Origin: Sitta carolinensis
Lineage: Eukaryota > Chordata > Aves > Passeriformes > Sittidae
Direction: 5' to 3'
DNA: 64,000 bases
Assembly (NCBI GenBank): GCA_032173965.1
Contig: CM063283.1
Location: 34,573,743 to 34,637,742 of the forward strand
The translations under genes and the position numbers were made by a program. Under the pieces are notes generated by a model that made no database searches, was not told the DNA's origin, and was given only the letters and a program-made list of their open reading frames with translations. Below, in pieces: positions 1 to 12,595 of this stretch. Position 1 is the first letter of the stretch. Every line of letters begins with the position of its first letter.

Positions 1-3000
1 ACTTCTCTTGTGTTTGGGACATCACAAATAAAAGGCAAGAAGCTTTTAGTTCATTAATTTAGAATTTTATGCACTCAATGCTGGAATATGCCACATGAAA
101 ACCATCATCCCTTTGTATGCTGATAAGTGTAATTTTGTGTATATTTTAATTTACCTTTCTTGAAGCAGTGGGAAACTGTATCAGACTAAATCTGCTGTAA
201 CTGGTCAAATAGATAACTTTATTTGCTTTTAGTATTTGTACATCCCAAAATGTGTTTGATGCTACTGCTGTTTTGTTCCAGATAGTTAAGTTTCCTTCTG
301 TTTAATTGGTAGCCTGTTGCAGGCCATGTAGATTTGTCTTTTGTCATGGTCCCAGGACCTTTAGAACATAGTTTCAAGTTTCCTGTGCCTGGAACAGAGG
401 CACAGATGAGATCCCTTGCAAGTAAATGTTCTACTTAGTATTTCTCATGGCCTCTTCACTTCCTTTCCCTTTATCTTATGCTATGGTCCAAGGTCTCCAC
501 CAACCACTCATTATGAGGAAGCACTTTTTGCACATTTTCTTTAAGATCCTACAGCCTTATACAGGAAGGCCAAAACTGCAGCTTGCTGTCACTTTTCTAA
601 ACATTCTAGAACTTTCCCAGCAATGCGCATGTGCATGTATCTTATATTCTTCAAACACTGACTTACTTTGACCACTCTTAAGCAGAGCATTTTTGGCACT
701 CTAGTGTTGGTGGAGCAGGTAACCTGTGGGTCTCGTCCACACAGTGGTTCACATTTTATTGCACTCTCCTGTAGCCTGCTGCTCTGACCACCACGTTCTT
801 GTACTCTGCTCAAGAAGGCAACAGAGTACTCCGTGTACGTGCTGTGCTCTCGGGTTTAAGTTTCTAAGCCAAGTTGCTGAACAGTTCAGAAGATCAAAGC
901 AGACAAAAGGACTTAAAAGTGCTGCCATTAAATAAAACCATGACATCTCTTTGGTATTGCCAGTCTTCCTACATACTGTCCTTTAGCTATGCAGTGAAAA
1001 GGCACCATGCACCCCTCCCCTTTTCTTAGTAAGAAAAATCTACTGTAAAGAGAAGTAAAGCCTTCAGAAATTACTGTTTTACCTTAGTAATCAGTATCCT
1101 AAACCTTCATGAAATTGTTTTGACTATCCAAGGATGTCCTGATTGTGGGAGGTAGTATCTGGAAGGAATTTTGAAGTACAGTGTGGTAAGTAGCCAGACA
1201 CATCAATATTCATATGATACCCACCAGGAGGTATCTTCAACTTCAGTGCTGCTGTAAAACTTTGCATCTTGTGTTGCTACTCTAGAGAAGTGCTTTGGAA
1301 AAAAGTGGGAATCAAATCCCAAAACCCTGTAAAACCTTAAAGGACACACTGATAAGGAATTAGGGTAACCAGACTTGCTTCAAAACCACATCATGCAAAA
1401 ATTTCTTACTTTTTTTGGTCTTGGGTGAGCAGGATGAAGGGAAGAATTTGTTGCCCTTTTACCTTCTCCTGATTGTCATTTCCCAAAGTTTGTGTGAGTA
1501 ACTCATGCAACAGATTATCCTGAACAGACAGATCAACAGTGAAACCAAGAGAGTCAGACAATGGTTCTCATTTGAAGCTATCTGGAGAGAGAATAATGAG
1601 AAATCCCAAAGCCCTCACATCTTTCCCAGATAAATGAGTTCAACACTTGCAGCTTTTGCAGGAGCAGGAGAGAAATATGCAAAGCTAACAAAACCGAAAC
1701 TGATGGATTTGGTAAGTTCTAGTTGGAACTGCAAGTGAAACGGCAGATTTCAAGCAAACTAGATTTTTTTTTGTATTTGAATTGAAATTGAAACAAGCAT
1801 CATAATTGCTAACAGGTGATTATTTCACTGGACCAGAGTGAATTTTGCCAAAGATACAGGAAGCTTCTTCCTGGAATACACCTGCAGCAACTAGCACATC
1901 CTACAAATTTGCCCCCCCTGGTCTTGGGGAACTAGCATAAATATAGCATGAAAGTTTCATATCTGCTGTAGTCAAATACTCAACACATGCAGTAACCAGG
2001 TGCATACACTTTTGATGTGTATTTATATGAGTACATAGATAAAAATACATATGTATTTATACATTTATACCTGTACATATACAAATGAACTATATTTCAT
2101 ATTATGTAATATCAATTGTGTGGTATGCAGAATGCTTTTCATTAGTTTTATCTGAAAAAGTTTTCAATTAAAAACAGGATTTTTAAAAAACCGTATCAGT
2201 CTGAACAAAACATAGCCCACTGTCTTTAAAAGAACCACAAACACACAAACTTATGTGTTTTATCACTTTAATATCATATTTTGAATTTTAAGGGGTTTTA
2301 ATATATTTAGAGACAATCTTACATTAGTTCATACCATAACATCAGTAAGGTAAGCTATGTTTGTCACTCATGCAAATGAGTGTCTATGAATGTCTGCCTA
2401 ACCATTGGACTTGCCTATCACATTTTTAAAGTTTGTGTTCATTAGCATGAATAATAAAGACCTGCTGAGCACTGATGGAAATATTTTTATTGTTTTCTGA
2501 TGTGGATATCAGTTTATATTAAAAAAGTTTGAAATGCTGACAAATCATGCACTACTCACACTGAATGGCTAAACTATGAAATGTAATGAAAATATGTATA
2601 AACATTTATTAAGTGGTATTCATAAATTCCAAGAGAATTCATTATGAATATTTTTATTATTTTGTCTCTTTAATAATTTATAATTTAAGCAATTCATAGC
2701 ATCAAATTTTGTAATTTTTTTGCCATTAAATGACAACTGAAAATATACTTTTCCAAAAAATTCAGAACTTTATATTTTTATAAGAGGTGGAAACAGACTG
2801 TGAAATGACTCATGATGTTAATGCTCTGCATTGAACACCTTCACCTAGGTTGTGAAGATGCTTCCTGTCAAACTAACTAATAAAATTGTTTGCCCAAATT
2901 TCATGTTAAAGAACAAGTAGACAAAAATATGGCAAGCTTTTTGATATTTGCCACTCGTTATTTAGTATCTTGGAAGCATTTGATCTTTATAACAGTGTTC

Positions 3001-4270
3001 ATATTGAAGTTGAGATATATCACTTACAAATGTCTTCAGAGGAAAAACAATATGTCACAAATAGGTGAGGCCATTTAATATTCATTTACATACGCAATCA
3101 GTTTGTACAAGAATTCAACAAATTATTTTTAGTTGACTGAAAAAGGATAAATTGATATTGTAATAATGTGCAAGTCAAATGTCTTTAAATTACTCTATAA
3201 ACATATCCGTACATATATATGCATTTTTACTTCTGTGTATGTGTAAATACCTACACAAAAATACATAAATTACATAAGTTAGGATAATGGCCACAATATA
3301 AAAGATGCTGAAAAAATTAGAGTGGATTAAAAAATACATAAAATATATAGCATGTGTGATTTGCTGAGACTTCTACTCTGCTTTTGCCTGAACTGAAGAG
3401 CTTAAAGCTTTCAGCTAGAAGTAACCAAATTTTCCAACTCTTCAAGGTTTGATCATCCTTACTCCAGTCTTCCCAATGAGTTGCAAAACCTGCAGTAGGA
3501 TGACATTTCATGGCACTCTTACAAAAGAGCAGGAATGCCAGCCATGGTGTCTTGGACAGATTCCAAATTAAATAATCACAGTCTGTTTCCTCTGTTCCTC
3601 TCTCTTCCTGCTAATTGCAGCATGGGTTAGCAGAGCATCCTGCCCCACTCTTCAGTTTCACACTCTGCATGGAGAGATCTGCTCTGTTGTGTGCTGGAGG
3701 TGACCATATTTCCATGCTAGAAAGTGGGAGCCTCCCAAATCTTTTGACAATTTCTAGCATATTTGGGAGTGTTTCAGAATGAAAAGCGAATTTAAATGTA
3801 AAATCTCAGAGTTTCTTTAAGCATATGCCAACTCAAAGTTAAGTGAATCTAAATCAACCCGGTTTTACTGACTTCGATAAGTTTTATAAACATGTCTTAA
3901 AAGGCTTTTAAAACTTTTTGTATAATTTATTTTTATAGTTGGAGATATTTATTAAGAATTGAAGTTCATTAAATAGTGCTCAAATATTTGAAAAGGTATT
4001 AAGGATGTCTACAAGGTTGAGTGTAGAAAGCCATGAGCTGCAGAGATCAGTGTTCTCCAAGCTCAGGCTGAAGTAGCTGCACTGCTTCCAGAGCAAACCA
4101 GACTTAACTTTTATTCAACCCACACCTTAGGTAGACTGAGCTAGTAGTGTCAGTCTGCTGTCGTGCAGGTGAATCCTAAGTGAGGGTTAACTACTTAAAA
4201 AGGCAAGACAAAGTGTTTGAACTGTTAGACTGTACCAATATAATGAGTTCATCTTCATTTATTGCCTGTA
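1..4270. other. Intergenic, AT-rich; candidate conserved element near 2.34-2.65 kb
   Basis: No coding exon or clear transposon is recognised. Short open frames (for example 426-671 plus and 749-946 minus) have no family resemblance and are of the length expected by chance. The 2-3.4 kb part is strongly AT-rich. A block at 2340-2650 carries octamer and POU-like words (see findings). If vertebrate gene order holds, this is the side nearest EDNRB, but no EDNRB exon is visible. Confidence 0.5.
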
Positions 4271-4272
4271 TT

Positions 4273-4276
4273 AAAA

Positions 4277-4309
<33 letters not shown>

Positions 4310-4320
4310 AGAAAAAAAAA
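4273..4320. repeat. A-rich low-complexity tract
   Basis: Twenty-three consecutive A (4273-4295), then GAAAG/GAAAA units to 4320. Simple sequence; no retrocopy body or target duplication could be recognised beside it. Confidence 0.9.
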
Positions 4321-4398
4321 GTTTCTTGTGTATATTCAGAAATTTTGTAGACTGGTTTGCGTTGGAAGGAAACAGCACTAAGCAGGGACAGTATCTAT

Positions 4399-4622
4399 TA
4401 GACCAGGTTGCTCAAAGACCCATCCATCCTGGCCTGGAACTCTTTGAGGGGTGAGGCATCCACAACTTCTCTCAGCAAACTGATCCTAGTGCCTCACCAC
4501 CCTCACCAAAAAGGAATTTCTTGCTAATAGCCGGTCTAAACCTGTAGTTTCAGTTTAAAGCTGTATCCCCTGCTTCTATCACTATATGCCCTTATAAATA
4601 GTCTCTCTACAGGACCTCTCCA
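4399..4622 (-). mobile_element. CR1 retrotransposon fragment, 3' portion, antisense
   Basis: Read on the plus strand this gives the reverse complement of the avian CR1 3' region: phrases such as GACCAGGTTGCTCAAAG, GGCATCCACAACTTCTCTC and TGCCTCACCACCCTCAC are characteristic. It stops near 4622 in the part that would lead into the CR1 ORF2 end. Decayed by point changes, with no coding capacity. It is identified from recalled consensus, so the exact limits are approximate. Confidence 0.88.
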
Positions 4623-4719
4623 ATATATTTGATTGCATTTGTTTGAAACAAATGACAAAGATCTGGCAATATTTGCTTTAAGGTATCTAATTACTTAAAT
4701 GCACTTTTGGAGGATTTGA

Positions 4720-4830
4720 CTGATAAGGAAAGGCTAAGAGAAATGGAACGCCATACCCGGGAGAAAAGAGGGCTCAGGAGGATACAACTGCTGTGTGTAA
4801 ATACCTGCTGGTAGTCAGTGGATATTTTGG
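4720..4830 (+). mobile_element. Short decayed CR1-like fragment, sense
   Basis: GGAAAGGCTAAGAGAAATGG, then GAGAAAAGAGGGCTCAGGAG and TGTGTAAATACCTGCTGG follow the order of the sense CR1 segment just before its 3' UTR. It sits about 100 bp from the antisense CR1 at 4.4-4.6 kb, in the opposite orientation, so the two are separate insertions or a rearranged element. Confidence 0.55.
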
Positions 4831-4940
4831 AAAGCTTCTCTTGTAACACACCAAAACTGACTTCATGGTGAGATAGCTGGACAGCTGAAATCAAAGGAGA
4901 TTTGGAAGACAAAGATGTGTTGAACTTTCTTAGCTAATAG

Positions 4941-4996
4941 TTTAGTTTAGTTCAGTTCAGTTTAATTTAGTTTAGTTTAATTTAGTTTAGTTCAGT
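4941..4996. repeat. Pentanucleotide tandem repeat (TTTAG variants)
   Basis: About eleven five-base units alternating TTTAG, TTCAG and TTTAA. The interrupted units suggest an older microsatellite. Confidence 0.85.
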
Positions 4997-5769
4997 GTGG
5001 GCAAATGCATATCAGATATTGTGCTAATAATGCTAGGCAGGTTTATTTACTTATTAGTTTAAATATTCAATGTCTGTGTGTCTTCTTTCTGTGAACTATC
5101 TGGGGCTTGTCTTCTCTTTTATATTCTTCTACAAGGATTAAGTTGTGGTGTCTCTCACTGCATTATTATTTCATTGTATAGGAAATATAAAGCCCTGATC
5201 TCTTAAGAATTTCTTTTCATGAATAGTTTTGTTTTTTTGTTTTTTTATATATCTTGATTAAATAAGATGAACCTACTGCACCTTTGGGAGGGTAAGAAGC
5301 AAAAGGCCTATCTTATTTGTCAGGTGACACTAGTGATAATATATGCACTCTCCTCCATTTTGTCCCATAAACTATTGTATGCATTTCAAGTGATGGTGAA
5401 GTAGTAACTTTGCTGTTCAGAAAACTTTGATTTTGTTGCACTTCTTGAAAAGCAGGAAGGACGTTGTGAAACACACATCACATATATACAGACGTCAAGT
5501 ACAGTTAATGAAGAGAAGCAGATGCATTCCTTAATAGCAATTAAACAGGAGGAGGGAACACGCTGTCTCCTTCGATTAGGAATTTTCTCTTCAAGGCTCC
5601 CTACTTGACAAGGCTTGTCAGCTCCTTCACCTCATTTACATCAATACACTTTTGCATTACTCCTGAAAATATACACCACACTGTAAAAAAAAAAAAACCC
5701 ACCAGACTTCTGTGTAAGACAGGATTATAGATTTGCAGCTGCAACTGCAGTGTAAGTACTTAAAATTGT

Positions 5770-5789
5770 GTACTTAAAATTTTAAGTAC
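5770..5789. repeat. Perfect 20-bp palindrome within triplicated TACTTAAAATT
   Basis: GTACTTAAAA followed immediately by its reverse complement TTTTAAGTAC. The same ACTTAAAATT core occurs three times between about 5755 and 5799, so the palindrome probably arose from local duplication. Confidence 0.9.
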
Positions 5790-8239
5790 TTAAAATTTTG
5801 CTGTAACAGGCACATGATAGACACTGACAAACTACTGCACAATATTTAAAAAATATTAAAATCGAAGTTATCTCATACTGGAACTTTACCAAATATTTTT
5901 CATACATTTGATTCTCCATTCAGAATGTCGCAGAATTAGTTTTTTCTCCTTACAATGATAAAAAACTTTAAATTATACGTAGGTCTGTCTTTTCTTCTTG
6001 TAGCAATGTATACTACTTACGCTTACAAAGTTTTTCACATTGATGGTTGTGGATAGCCTTAGTGGTCTCAGATTCACCAAGACAGTTTTGTATTCTAGTA
6101 CCATCTCCCAGTCTGCTTCCAGAGTCTATTTCATACTCAATTTCTTAAGTGTACACTGTGTATAAACAGCCCAAAACTGCAAAAGTGCTGAACAGAACCA
6201 CATGCATAAATGATTCTTGCACAGTCTTGCTTGAAATGATGTACTTCTTTGACAGAGATAGCTCCTGCTTGAGGAGGTTTTTAGAACATTATGAGGTCAG
6301 AACAACCGGAGAGTGATTACTTTTTAGGTAAATCTTGTTTGGGGTGTTCACGAGGACATAATGTGAGACAAGGTCAAGGAAAAGTTGAAGTCCAACCTCT
6401 AAGTTAGTCCTTATTTCTTTCTCTCATAAATCAAACACATCATTGAACATACAGATCTCTTGAGCAGACCCTTCCTTCTGTTCCTGTTCATGCTGTATCC
6501 AAGCGATTCTGTAGTGCTTTCTGCTGAAAGCACCTCCCCAATCTGAGTTTAGACAACATGAATTGTGAGACACAATAAGGAAGGACTGGGAACAATCCTA
6601 TGGCCATCGTGACTATCCCAGCAAAACATCTCTTTTAAAGAGCTGTTTTCTGGGACACCCCTTTCTCTGAAGCAGAAAATCAGTAGAATTGGTGTCCTTG
6701 TCCTGGCTACTACTTTGAGCACAGTCACCTGGAGGTTCTGGGCCTGAAGAAATGGCTTCTTGTTTGTATGCGAGGGACTGGACTATCAGTGGGGAAGGGA
6801 AGGGAACTCAAAACTCTATTTTCAGGGCTGCCACATGAGCAGATCAATCAGTTTTTGAAACTATAACAGAAATACCTTCTTGAACAAAAAATAGAGGCAG
6901 AGGGAACACTTTCTGGTGCCGCTAGGTGCTCTGTAGATTATATTCTGTACCTCATGGTCCTCAGGGGTTAAAAAGCACAGTTGCAACATGTGACCCTTAA
7001 TATAGCATGAAACCCACTCTGGGATGACACAGGATTTCTCAGCAGCCTTGTATTGTCACTTGTCAGATATGCATCAGGCATGACATGGACTCCATAAGTT
7101 CACACACTAATATCCCCATCAGACACTGGAGGACACTTCAAAAGGAGATAGATTTGGTTTCTTGCAAAACTAATCCACTTCAAAACCATTGAAATTGCCC
7201 TAAGGACTAAACCAAATCCTTGCAAGTGAAGAACATTTAGGGACCTATTTACAAACTGCTATAGACAAGAGACAGAAGCATTTACTTTAGGAAGAATAAT
7301 TCAGGAGGCATCTTAAATTTAAATGCAGATTACCGCCTTAGTCTACCATGACTTCACCTTCATAAGTGTTCATTACTTTTGCACCCATCCTCAACCTTTT
7401 CACCTATTTTTTATGTAATTCCTATTTATTTTTAAGTTTATTAAGTGTTTCTGTGCTTGCATTTAGTGAGAGGGCTTTAATTTTAATTTTGAGTTTTCAT
7501 CATATATTTGTGTATTGGCATTGTTTAGGGAAACCTTTTTAGACAGATGTTGTTAAGTTCCAACTGTCTATAGCATGCCTATAGGAAACCCTCATTAAAG
7601 TCAGAGTACATAATATACACCCCTAGCCCACATAGGTATCATAGAATCAGAGAACATCTCTGGAAAATTCCAGGGTTTAGGCCCAGTAATACAAATAATT
7701 ACTTACATGTTGCAAATATTTATCTGGAGTAAATAAAGAGTAAAAGAGGTTCTGGTGCAATGACTCACCTACTGACTGATATGATAAACAGTTACAAACA
7801 ACTGTGAAAATGTCTCCTTTAGATTTTTGTCATTTCACAGTTTTTCACTGAAGAGTTACTCATTTCCTCATCATCTATTTCCTCTTCTCAGTATGAATAA
7901 TGTCACAAAAAATCCTCTGTTCAATGTTCCTCATTAAATGATAAAAGTGGAAACATCAGAGACAAAGAAACAGCTAAGAAAACCAAGAATGATGTGTCAT
8001 AATGTGGCTAATATGCAGAGGGAACCAGACCCTGTAATGTCTCAGCTATATCTGGAGACATAAAAGAGTTTAAAATACCACAATACAAGTTACAGTAATA
8101 ACTCTACCTTCATTAAAGAGAGAAGCACTTTATTGTAACCATTTTTTTTTTAGTACATGAGAACAAACTTGCTTAGGGTCTATATTGAACTGTGCATACA
8201 TCAAACAGCTGCACAACTCTGACTGTGCAGAGCCAGCTC

Positions 8240-8420
8240 CACAAAGGGAAGCAGCAGAGTCACATTACTGCAGATGATTGACTGGCCCCTGTGTGTGACA
8301 CGGTTAATTAGCCAGAGCTCATCACCAGAATAACACTGCTGTACTGCTTATCACATCTAAGGTAGCATCATCCCCATGTCATGACAGATTACCAGCTCTC
8401 GCAGAGCACATGTCCATACA
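8240..8420. promoter_or_regulatory. Candidate enhancer with PBX and homeodomain words
   Basis: TGATTGAC (8275-8282, PBX/HOX type) lies 22 bases from TTAATTAG (8304-8311, homeodomain type) within a balanced-composition, repeat-free block flanked by AT-rich DNA. Conservation cannot be checked here. Confidence 0.25.
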
Positions 8421-8799
8421 GTCGTAGATAAAGAGCAACAGGGCTCAAATACCCAGTCTGATCCCATCGATGACAGTCCACAGAGTCTCACAGGGTTATT
8501 TCTGCTTCAGGATAAGTAAAACTGCCTTTTGAAACACGCCCAATCTAGATTTTAAAACTGCCAATGGTACCACACTTCTTCAGTGAGTGCATATAGCCAT
8601 TAATTTCATGAAAAGAAATTTAAAAAATTAAAAAAATAATAAAAAAAATTTAAAAGAAAAAAAGTGCCTTATTTTGTGTTAGAGTTTTAACTTCACCTTT
8701 TTGACAGGGGTGCTTGTCAGACCTCTGACTGCTGGACTGAGCAGCTCTTTGCTATTTGTCCTGTTTTGTGTACCGTGACTAGTTATCTTTAAGTCATCA

Positions 8800-10390
8800 C
8801 ATTGATAAGCTGTGTAGATTGCACTGCTGGAGGCTTTCCAGATCCTTAATATTCCCATGGCTTTTTGTTGACCCTTCTCCAAATTAGTCACATTCATCAT
8901 GAATTCTGAGCACTAGAACTGGACACTCTATTCCAGTAGCAATTGCTTCTCTGCCAAATGTGGCAACCCTGTAACCTTCCACTTCTGTCTGGTGGATATA
9001 CCTAAGGATAGTATCAGCTGATTTTTTTCCATGTGGTTGAAATAACATGTCCTTTTCAGAATCTCTATTGCACGGGAAAGTCCTCTCTCTTGTTTTTATG
9101 GCTACATTTTCTATTCCTATATGGCAGGTCATCTATTTGGCTGTAGAGGAATGTCTCTTTTTTTCCTATTCTTGCTTACACATATACTCTTTGTAGCTGA
9201 TCCGTCTCATCTTAACTTTTCACTCCTATTATCCTGTGTCATCACCAAATTTTTTTTCAGACAAAACGTGATGTCCTTTCACCTAGTTATTGGTAAGAAT
9301 GCTCAATTACATAGAGGAAAAATTGTCCCCCTGGCACCTCTTGAAAAACACTATTAACCAAACAAGACACAGATAAACTCATATTTACAATTATGTTTGG
9401 AGATAAGCAGTTTTGCATCAGTGTAATGTGTGCTGCATTGATCTGGTTTTCTGTGGTGTATTAGTGAAAATCTCACACAAGTCAAACCTCTACCAGAAGT
9501 TTCTCAATTCCCCAACCATACTCGGCTCTTCATGCAAAATATTCAGTAACTTTGCCAAGATATATTTCTCTCAATTTTATTGACTGAAATTAATTTTATT
9601 AACATATCTTAATATTTTTAATCCGTGTATGTACACTGCTACATTATTTGTCCTAATACTGTGCTCTGACTGCCAGTCCTGCATTATTCAAGTCTGGACT
9701 TATATCCATTTTCTGTTTTAAAATAATGGCACAGTGTTATCTTCTCTGCAGTCCTCTGGAAATTCCAAAGCTTCTTGAAAAGGAACCAGAGGTTCTTCAC
9801 ACTAATCTAAACATTAATCTTGACAAGGGTTTGGTTGCAAGATATTTGAACTGCTAACTTAAAATCATGTGATGTCTTGCACCTGCTTGCTATGCTTAGT
9901 ACCACTGGAGGATATTAGATCAGCATCATCCAACAGGAAGACATAATTTATTTTATTCCCCAGTCCATAATAAAGAACCGAAGCACTTATGGAATGCTTC
10001 TGTCTTTTTTATGTCAGTCATTGCAATTCTATTATGGTCGTCCTGCATTTATTATTGTTAGCAGTGGTTTTGTTTGGACCTACTCAGAAAATACTTTATC
10101 TTTAACCCAGATGGTTACTCTTCCATTCCATAATCTTTTTTCATTAATTTTCTTTATTTGCTGGCTTCTATGCTGTTCACTGACAGCACTCATAAATATA
10201 TCTCTGATATCACTCATAAATATGTCTTCTTTTTTATTATTTGTTCTGCTCTGATTTCTTGTACATCAAAACTGCCTCTTTTCTTAGATATAACACTGTT
10301 TTCTTTGGGATAATGTAGCTTTTTCAACCTCTAGTTACACTTTTCAAAGTCCTAGTTATTCATATTTTTTTTTCATTTTTTTTCTTCTAA
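8800..10390 (-). mobile_element. Ancient CR1-type LINE relic, ORF2 region, antisense
   Basis: On the plus strand the order of decayed phrases matches the reverse complement of an old amniote CR1 reverse-transcriptase region: GAGCACTAGAACTGGACAC and ATTCCAGTAGCAAT near 8.9 kb, TGTCATCACCAAATTTT near 9.24 kb, a stretch around 9.39-9.50 kb with AATGTGTGCTGCATTGAT and CAAGTCAAACCTCTACCAG, TGCTCTGACTGCCAGTCCTG near 9.66 kb, and a part near 9.97-10.02 kb ending GGAATGCTTCTGTCTTTTT. The colinearity over about 1.6 kb is the main evidence. It is riddled with stops and indels; the small open frames at 8884-9132, 9121-9357 and 9994-10254 lie inside it and are not genes. Much more diverged than the CR1 at 11.6 kb. 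Boundaries are approximate, especially on the left. Confidence 0.75.
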
Positions 10391-11639
10391 CTAGATATGT
10401 ATTTCATATTGAGTGATAAGAATCAGTACTGTGCTTGCAACTAAGAGATGCAAACTGAATAGCAAAGGCTGACTCCCAGATGAATCAGGCATCCTGCCAC
10501 TTCAGCTGTCTGGCAATGGACCAGCACAGGTTTAAAGAGAGAAAACAATCCCAAAAGGATCTAGTTACCATTGCTTTGTACAGAAAGCAATGAAAGCCTC
10601 CCCAGCACCAGACAGCAGTACCACCCTCATGTCAGCAGAAAATGACATATAGGAAAGCTTTGCTGACAGTAACAAATTAGACTCATGTAGCATTCAGTAG
10701 CTACATCTTCATAACAGCATACACAAGACCAGTGTCAGATATTAAAAAAAAAAAATAATAAATCTATTAAATGTTAGTTAAAGTCCTTGGTAGTCTTTTT
10801 AATAAAGTGTACTGTTTGTGCATGTTTTAAATGTGTGGGTTTTGGGGTTTTATTATATTTATGCCTACTTCGAGGCAATGAGATGAAGCAACAAAATAAA
10901 AAGAAAAATCCTTCATACAGTATTTTTTTTTTTTTTCCTCTGGTTGTGCTAAGTAGAAGCTTTCGTGTGCATGTTTGGACACAAATATGAAGGCTACAAC
11001 TTGCCCTGTTGTCTGATCCCAGGAAAGGGCAGAGTATCATTCCATTCTTTTTCTTGGCTCCACACATCTAGGCTGCCAGCACAAACACTTCCTGTAGCAC
11101 CTCTGCAAAAATGAGTTCAATGGTTACAAATCCCAGTTGTCCTTTTGATGTGTGGCTCTGGTGTTCTTCCCGTTAGCTTTCCATGCCAACTTGCTTTCTC
11201 AGCACCAGCTTCATTTGCAGAGCAGCATGGTGACAGAGGCCAGGTGGAAATAATCTCTCCTAACCTTAAACCACAGCTTTTGTTAAACGTGAAATGTTTT
11301 ATTTTGGAAAAAGGGTGTGTCTACAGAAACTCTGAGATTCTTAAAACAGAATACCTCCAGTGAAAACTGTTACCATCTACTATGATGATTTGGCAATCAG
11401 CTGGTAAGAAAATGAAGAATAAAGTGAAATATGAGCACATATTCATCACTAAAAAATACATTTAGCAAACTGAAACCCTTTATGCTTTTGCATAGATTAA
11501 ATCTGTCAAATTATTTCATGTATTTAAAAAATAAAAAGCAATATCTTTTAGAAAAGTTATGTAATATATTGTCTTTTGCCTTTTTATGAGTCTCTTGTCT
11601 ACGTGCCAGTACCTCCAGTGATCCCTTCTACTTTTTTCA
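10391..11639. other. Intergenic, nothing recognised
   Basis: AT-rich sequence between two CR1 relics, with a short A run at 10743-10754 and a T run near 10922-10936. Overlapping open frames on both strands at 10774-11067 are low-complexity driven and have no family resemblance. Confidence 0.5.
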
Positions 11640-12595
11640 GCATTCATGGACACTCACTGCTTTCCCTTTGACAACACAGCCATTCTATTATAGAAGGCAA
11701 TCAGATTTGGTTAGGCATGATTTACCCGTGGTAAATCACATTCTTTTCCTCCAGGAACCTGGATTTGGTCTCCAGGAGGATTTGCTTTATAACTTCTCCA
11801 CAGACTGAAATGAAACTGACTGCCTGTAGTCTCCCAGATCCTCTTCCTTGCACTTTCTGAAGGTGTACACAACATTTGTCTTTCTCACATCTTCAAGAAC
11901 CTCCTGCACTCTCTACTGCTTTTCAAAGACCATGCTGAAGATACCCCAATGCCATAAACCAGCTCCCTCGACAATCTTTGAGCCATTATTCCCAGCCCTA
12001 TGAACAGAATGTACATGTCCAATTTGTTTAAGCAGTCTCTAATTCAAACCCACCCTACTACAGGCAACAGTTCTCTCCCTCCAGACTCTGCCACAGAGAC
12101 TTGGGAAGCTGCAAAACAGACTTTGCCAGTAAGAACCAAGTCACTCTGTCAATCTGTCTTCATTATTAAGTCATCCATCCTATTCAGTGGCAGATTTGCA
12201 TTTTTATTGGTTTTCCTTTTGCTCCAAATGTACTTATAGTAAGTAGGCCTTCTCATTGCCTTTCCTATCACTCACCAGTTTAAACTCCAGACAGACTTGG
12301 GTTTTCATGACTTCACCCCTTCTAGCTTCAATTTCCATACTCCTTAGCTGATCCCCACTTCCATTTTCTGTGTATTTCCATTTTGTGTTTGAGCTCAGCC
12401 AGGAGTTCAAGTTGCCTGTTCAGCCGAGTTGGCTGCCCGCCACACCTGCTGTTTCCTGCACATCCGGATGGTCCCCTTGTGCTTTGAGGAGCTGTCCCTG
12501 GAGATCACTGCCCTGCCCTGCTCCTTTGACTGAGGTCTTGCTACGGAAGTCACTTCCAAAGAGTTCAGCATTTCTACAATTCTGCTAGAAGAACA
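11640..12595 (-). mobile_element. CR1 retrotransposon, chicken-type ORF2 segment, antisense
   Basis: The plus strand shows the reverse complement of CR1 ORF2 in the expected order: ATAGAAGGCAATCAGATTTG, then AGGCATGATTTACCCGTGG near 11.72 kb, CTGCCTGTAGTCTCCCAGATC near 11.82 kb (cut here to the recognisable part), TGTCCAATTTGTTTAAGCAG near 12.02 kb, CTTTTGCTCCAAATGTAC near 12.22 kb, and TTGTGTTTGAGCTCAGCCAG near 12.39 kb. Part of the reverse transcriptase and the preceding region are covered; frames are broken. The open frame at 12370-12588 is a shadow within it. Confidence 0.85.

Larger units (their letters stand above)
5000..8799. other. Intergenic; small palindromes, CR1 3'-end scrap, candidate enhancer at 8.2-8.4 kb
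   Basis: No gene is recognised. The stretch holds a 7+1+7 inverted repeat at 5606-5620, a 20-base perfect palindrome at 5770-5789, a possible CR1 terminal scrap near 7637-7690 (it begins ATCATAGAATCAGAGAAC, resembling the antisense CR1 3' end), and a homeodomain/PBX-type word cluster near 8240-8400. An A/T-only stretch at about 8618-8662 is simple sequence. Confidence 0.5.

Noticed and set aside
1..1000. EDNRB terminal exon or 3' UTR at the left edge
   Set aside because: No receptor C-terminal residues such as the cysteine-rich tail were found in any frame. An EDNRB 3' UTR cannot be excluded, but nothing supports it.
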